Of a stretch of DNA of 24,006 nucleotides, positions 22,001-24,006 are shown in pieces. The DNA lies in NCBI GenBank assembly GCA_005223375.1, contig RXOD01004330.1, positions 1 through 24,006 of the forward strand. The letters are read 5' to 3'. How positions within the stretch are numbered: the stretch's first letter is position 1; each line of letters begins with the position of its first letter. The translations under genes were made by a program, and so were the position numbers. The DNA is from Amoebophrya sp. AT5.2 (taxonomy: Eukaryota; Sar; Dinophyceae; Syndiniales; Amoebophryaceae). The notes under the pieces are model-generated. The model saw only the letters and a program-made list of their open reading frames with translations, did no database searches and was not told the origin of the DNA.

Positions 22001-24006
22001 AGGGCTGGCGGTCCAGGAGTGGTAGTGCCGCCTGAATTCATCGCGCACAGGCGAAAAGCGCCTGTACGCGGCGGCATCTTCATCCCGACCGACGGCGCTA
22101 CTATGTCGGAGGTGTGCGGCCTTTTGTTCGTTTACCCGCCTTTTTTCTTTAGGAAGGAAAGAGCGGGAGCGCCACGACCCCGTGCGTGAATCAACATAAT
22201 CGCCTGCACTTCCACTTTCTTGTACTCCGACCGGTCCCCCTCCAGAGAAGAAAAAGATGGCGAGCTCGTCGTTCCTCGTTCGTTACTTGTTTGCTCGTGC
22301 TGGATTGAACTCGGAAATGAATTTCGAATCGTCTTTATCATTTACTCATTGCTGTACAGGCGCATAAGTACCCGACGAAAAGTAAGCCCGTCCGGCAACA
22401 TCAAGTTCAATCTGGCACTGGTTCGATCCCCCTCTCCCTCATCGTCAACATTGCATGGCCTCGCACGCATCCTGTTCTCGAACCTGAGAGAACAACTGTG
22501 TGGACTATGTCTTGCTGCCTGCCCCCTGGTTTCACCTCCGCATGCGCCCGGGAGCAACGCCTGCACTTGATCACGATCAGTCTTTCCCTAAGAACCGGTC
22601 AAGTAACTGCAGCAAGAAGCAGGTTCTTGTCATGAAGAACCTCCAACTTCTCCTTGCACTTCGTGCTTGTGCTGTGTTTGAAAGATCAAGAAGATGAAAT
22701 CCAGTTCTGCGATCCAAATCATGTAGTTTCACCGTGAAAGAATGGAGACAGACTCAGGTGGAGCTCTCGCTGTGGTCCCCCACGCGACCTCATCTGCAAG
22801 TCACCCAGTTCACGCGGTCTTGCGACGTCGCGCTTTCCGTCTTGCCCTCCGACTTTGCTTTGCCCGCAGCCGCCCATTCCTCAGCGCCACGGGGTGCCCG
22901 TATTTCTTCACGAGCTCGCAATTCCTTTCCAGCCTACAGACATCCGTCGGTCTGTCGGTCACGTGGGGCTCCGCACACTCCGTGTAGCAAACGTCGGGCA
23001 CCTTGCGAAACTCGTCCTTCTCGGAGGACGTGAGGGTGGCGTTGAGATACCTGTCGAGGGGGCGCAAGCCGATTTCTTTCTCTCCCGGTGTCGGTGTATG
23101 TTGCGACCGTGAAAAAAACGCATCGTCCTCTTGGCTCCTCAATACAAGCACAAAATCACGACAACAAGTTCATTCTCGATGTCGGGAGCCATTGATGATG
23201 ATTTACCCTGCTCGGGGTGGTACGATTCCAATGTCAATGGGATGACCGAACATGATCATGAATCAGAGCGCTCCTGTTCATTCTCTTGAAGTAAAGAACG
23301 TGAAGTAAGTTAGTACGTTTCCGGCATTGCCGTCCCGAAAGCCAAGGTTTTCAGCCCTCCGAAGCCGTTTCTGACTCCTTCTAGATTTCTGTACAACCGG
23401 TTATCAACGTCCTGCGCCAATAGTTTCACCGCGATCAGGCACCTGGCCAGCTCCTCCCCGTCCTCAAACCCGTCCGCGTCTGCGTCCGTGTTTGCGTCCG
23501 CGCCCGCGCTCATTTGGGGTGTGTCGAGCGCCACGATTTTCCCGCACTTTGCTGCCCAATCGAACTCCGTGTTGTGTCCCGGCAGGGCGCCCATGCCGCC
23601 GTTGTCACTGGAGGCGAGCGTCTCGACCAGCTCTCTGAGCTTTTTCGTTTCGTTCGCTGTGAGCAGCTCTGTCGAGATGACTTCCGTGAGGTTGCCGATC
23701 ACGTAGTCCGCGGCGGGTGCGTTCTTGTACGCGATGTCGTTAACCACGTCGATGTCCACGAAAAACCGCTTCCGCTTCATTTTCGTGCGCCGGTCGCAGT
23801 CCAGCGCGGCGTTCCGCACTTTTTCGCGGTTGTGGTCCGACAGCGTCGAGAGCAGCGTCGTTTCGTGCAACGTGGCGCACGCTATTCTGCTCTGCAGGAA
23901 CTGGGTTTCCGTGTTGGCGGCCGTGGGTACGGCCCCGCTGCTGCCCGCGGTGAACAGGCCCCTCAAATAGTTCACCTCGACCGGGAGCGGCGGCGTTTGG
24001 CCCGTC
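9669..24006 (-). CDS. Giant membrane-associated multi-EF-hand protein (5' end beyond window)
   Basis: One gene appears to span at least 14.3 kb. Exons, 5' to 3': >24006-23317, about 23137-22810, perhaps 22483-22372, 21842-21579, 21293-14479, 14209-12722, 12570-12060, 11866 to 10706 or 10634, and 10088-9669. From 21842 to 11866 every junction uses GT-AG sites and keeps the phase exactly, which is strong support for a single transcript. The visible protein is about 3,800-3,900 residues. It holds canonical EF-hand loops (three in a row in the largest exon, plus others), one hydrophobic membrane segment early in the largest exon, many N-glycosylation sequons, and clustered cysteines. EF-hands bind calcium, and the sequons and cysteines suggest that much of the chain lies outside the cytosol. 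Substrate, partners and pathway are unknown. Two or more adjacent genes are possible at the ends, where the junctions are weaker. Confidence 0.75.
10089..10633 (-). other. Intron of the giant gene
   Basis: The 5' end depends on the donor chosen at 10705 or 10633. The 3' end is a textbook acceptor, a pyrimidine tract of about 35 nt ending TTCTTCTTCTTTTCAG at 10089. The part at about 10140-10350 is AT-rich and has stops in all minus-strand frames. No gene seen in it; the plus-strand frame at 10332-10763 is a shadow. Confidence 0.6.
10634..11866 (-). CDS. Giant gene, exon with EF-like loop (3' boundary uncertain)
   Basis: The exon reads VSDASLQADVEAFSKVASST, then helical segments (LMLQDMLHLYRQTLDEYMDL), an EF-like loop (DVDGDNAADKFE, acidic at 1, 3, 5, 9 and 12 but lacking Gly at 6), and a folded-looking domain with cysteines and aromatic residues (CYVFIPHDCEPKPGADLFAS; NAPWTSISNQWCGSAMRTQY). 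Near the end come NTLGRKHARDLEFFDD, then a more Gly/Arg-rich stretch. Two phase-0 donors fit the next exon: GAC|GTGGGC (exon end 10706) and AGG|GTTAGC (exon end 10634). The frame itself stays open to a TAG at 10496. Confidence 0.85.
11867..12059 (-). other. Intron of the giant gene
   Basis: A 193-nt intron, donor GTACTTGC and acceptor GCACGAAG, phase 0. The frames on both sides hit stops inside it. The acceptor lacks a strong pyrimidine tract but is the one that keeps the downstream frame. Confidence 0.65.
12060..12570 (-). CDS. Giant gene, exon with degenerate EF-hand pair
   Basis: 511 nt (one base plus 170 codons, phase 0 at the 3' end, CTGCAG|GTACTT donor). After a Pro/Ser linker it reads a helix and loop resembling an EF-hand (LFSLLDKSGDDCLTLPPAEV, missing the final Glu) and a second Asp-rich loop (MQDLDGDLMPDNGLLQAVSY). 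A basic RRRLRLEG motif and a helical, Trp-containing segment follow. The loops may bind calcium weakly or have lost binding. Confidence 0.85.
12571..12721 (-). other. Intron of the giant gene
   Basis: A 151-nt intron, donor GTATCATG and acceptor CCGCTGCCAG. The split codon CG+C encodes Arg and the downstream frame continues as FTVKDRRTPPPSPAPSS. The upstream frame stops within the intron. Confidence 0.75.
12722..14209 (-). CDS. Giant gene, exon after the hairpin intron
   Basis: About 496 codons, starting with one base that completes the previous codon and ending with two (GAG CG|GTATCA donor). The protein is well mixed, with sequons (NST, NFT, NAT), a conserved-looking helical first half (SVLTSNFLRDLHEVLTSLRT), scattered cysteines (CAGTD, CVPKKYF, CLPWQIS, CFVGEGC) and a Ser/Thr/Arg-rich linker (STSTFSSSPSRRRELRSTRS) that resembles a processing region. 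No EF-hand seen here. No family recognised. Confidence 0.9.
14210..14478 (-). repeat. Hairpin-packed intron of the giant gene
   Basis: A 269-nt intron with donor GTACGG and acceptor TTTCATTTTAAG, phases 2 and 1. On the plus strand it holds these perfect inverted pairs: 14307-14318 with 14322-14333 (12 bp, 3-nt loop), 14383-14392 with 14395-14404 (10 bp), the palindrome 14351-14364 (GAAGCAATTGCTTC), 14364-14368 with 14378-14382 (5 bp), and 14456-14462 with 14470-14476 (7 bp, beside the donor). A 13-nt direct repeat, TACTTGCAGAAGC, occurs at 14277-14289 and 14343-14355, flanking the largest hairpin. The reading frame of the exon before it stays open through most of the intron, to 14256, so retention would add about 70 residues. 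It could be a degenerate mobile element or a structured RNA. Confidence 0.75.
14479..21293 (-). CDS. Giant gene, main exon (2,271 codons)
   Basis: This very long exon begins after a TTGCCCAG acceptor and ends at a GC|GTACGG donor. Residues here are numbered from the ATG at 21281. A degenerate EF-hand (5-16) precedes a hydrophobic membrane segment (about 38-58). A stretch with sequons NFT and NVT (298-303) and paired cysteines follows (337-421). Canonical EF-hand loops lie at 477-488 (DCDNDGVISSLE), 576-587 (DLDGNGFLNRDE) and 757-768 (DVNGDGCLDRDE), with a weaker one at 665-676 and an EF-like remnant at 2124-2135. Helical, charged regions fill 800-1350. Cysteine clusters occur at 1559-1601 (CLEQCGCLEQ ... 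CMCMKRKRRC) and 1759-1802. Arginine-x-leucine motifs recur through the whole exon. An unbroken 6.8-kb exon among short introns is striking. I found no enzymatic domain. Confidence 0.93.
21294..21578 (-). other. Intron of the giant gene
   Basis: A 285-nt intron with a GTGGGT donor and GCATTGCCCAG acceptor, phase 0. It contains a perfect 8-bp inverted pair (GATGTCGA and TCGACATC, 21522-21542) near the donor side. Otherwise it has no notable content. Confidence 0.75.
21579..21842 (-). CDS. Giant gene, EF-hand exon
   Basis: This exon is exactly 88 codons, phase 0 at both ends, after the CCTATAG acceptor and before a GAGAAG|GTGGGT donor. It reads an acidic stretch (HRDGDCDPLSTRHDSDSR), then MSLASVNIAEL and an EF-hand helix-loop-helix around LQKLDADGDGLDREELEETL. 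The loop has Asp at 1, 3 and 5 and Gly at 6 but is one residue short, so the bidentate Glu falls at 11 instead of 12. It joins in frame to the next exon, whose first residues (VKAVMKLWDRENTGAVAVSD) look like the partner, degenerate, EF-hand. The ATG at 21773 could be mistaken for the gene start. Confidence 0.85.
21843..22371. other. Intron of the giant gene
   Basis: No coding signal on the minus strand. The 3' end is a textbook acceptor (GTCGTTTTCCTATAG, ending at 21843). The 5' boundary depends on whether the tentative exon at 22372-22483 is real; if not, this intron extends right to about 22810. Confidence 0.5.
22372..22483 (-). CDS. Giant gene, tentative short exon
   Basis: A pyrimidine-rich acceptor (TTGTTCTCTCAG) at 22484 and a CGG|GTACTT donor at 22371 bound 112 bases. 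They read FENRMRARPCNVDDEGEGDR and about 17 more residues. Its 3' phase (0) fits the next exon, but its 5' phase does not fit any good donor in the exon before it. It may be chance. Confidence 0.3.
22810..23137 (-). CDS. Giant gene, cysteine-containing exon (3' boundary unresolved)
   Basis: A TTGAG acceptor at 23138 leaves one base and completes the phase-2 codon from the previous exon. The frame reads SQEDDAFFSRSQHTPTPGEK, then a segment with four cysteines (DVCYTECAEPHVTDRPTDVC and a later NCELV) and a basic tail, and stops at 22810. The donor is not clear. Phase-0 options are the GTGAAG after GAGCTC and the GTGGCG after CACCCC. The basic tail (RRARRKARRRK) may already be intron. Confidence 0.65.
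23317..24006 (-). CDS. Giant gene, first visible exon (open at the window edge)
   Basis: The frame is open from the right edge to a GTACTA donor at 23316 (phase 2); a stop follows soon after the donor. The exon reads about 229 residues with well-mixed, folded-domain character (RFFVDIDVVNDIAYKNAPAA). An EF-hand-like loop near the end (DADADGFEDGEE) has acidic residues at positions 1, 3, 5 and 12 and the usual Gly at 6, but Glu instead of a hydrophobic residue at position 8. Sequons NLT and NET are present. The intron to the next exon would be 23316-23138. Confidence 0.85.

Noticed and set aside
1..24006. tRNA, rRNA, CRISPR arrays, bacterial promoters, spliced-leader genes and transposase genes.
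   Set aside because: None was seen. No cloverleaf, repeat-spacer array, leader-like sequence or transposase motif was found by reading either strand.

Overview
The window looks like nuclear DNA of a protist. The genes are split by short GT-AG introns, the proteins are long and rich in low-complexity stretches, there are no bacterial-style operons or ribosome binding sites, and five successive genes all lie on the minus strand. One-way gene order, many EF-hand proteins and an intron built around a terminal-inverted-repeat element would suit an alveolate, for example a dinoflagellate relative such as a syndinian. That placement is an inference and no marker gene settles it.

Layout, left to right: a possible plus-strand gene tail (1-78); a small two-exon hypothetical gene (430-1229, minus); a multi-exon coiled-coil gene (1422-3665, minus) whose last intron holds a 367-bp nested inverted-repeat element; an intronless gene for an RS-rich protein with three CCHC zinc knuckles and an N-terminal C4 finger (4403-5854, minus); a proline-rich two-exon gene (6488-9372, minus); and one very large gene from 9669 to beyond the right end (minus).

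The large gene fills about 60% of the window. I could join most of its exons by matching splice-site phase: 21842-21579, 21293-14479, 14209-12722, 12570-12060 and 11866 onward fit together exactly. Exons at 24006-23317, about 23137-22810 and 10088-9669 are likely, and one at 22483-22372 is tentative. The visible protein is roughly 3,800-3,900 residues. It has one clear hydrophobic segment, at least five EF-hand-like calcium-binding loops plus degenerate ones, cysteine clusters, N-glycosylation sequons and repeated arginine-x-leucine motifs. I do not recognise the family. A membrane-anchored or secreted calcium-binding giant protein is the best description.

The most unusual features are two introns: the nested foldback element at 1798-2164, and the intron at 14210-14478, which packs several perfect hairpins and a 13-nt direct repeat into 269 bp. 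The gene functions do not point to a shared pathway. The zinc-knuckle protein is probably an RNA-binding or splicing-related protein; the others are hypothetical.
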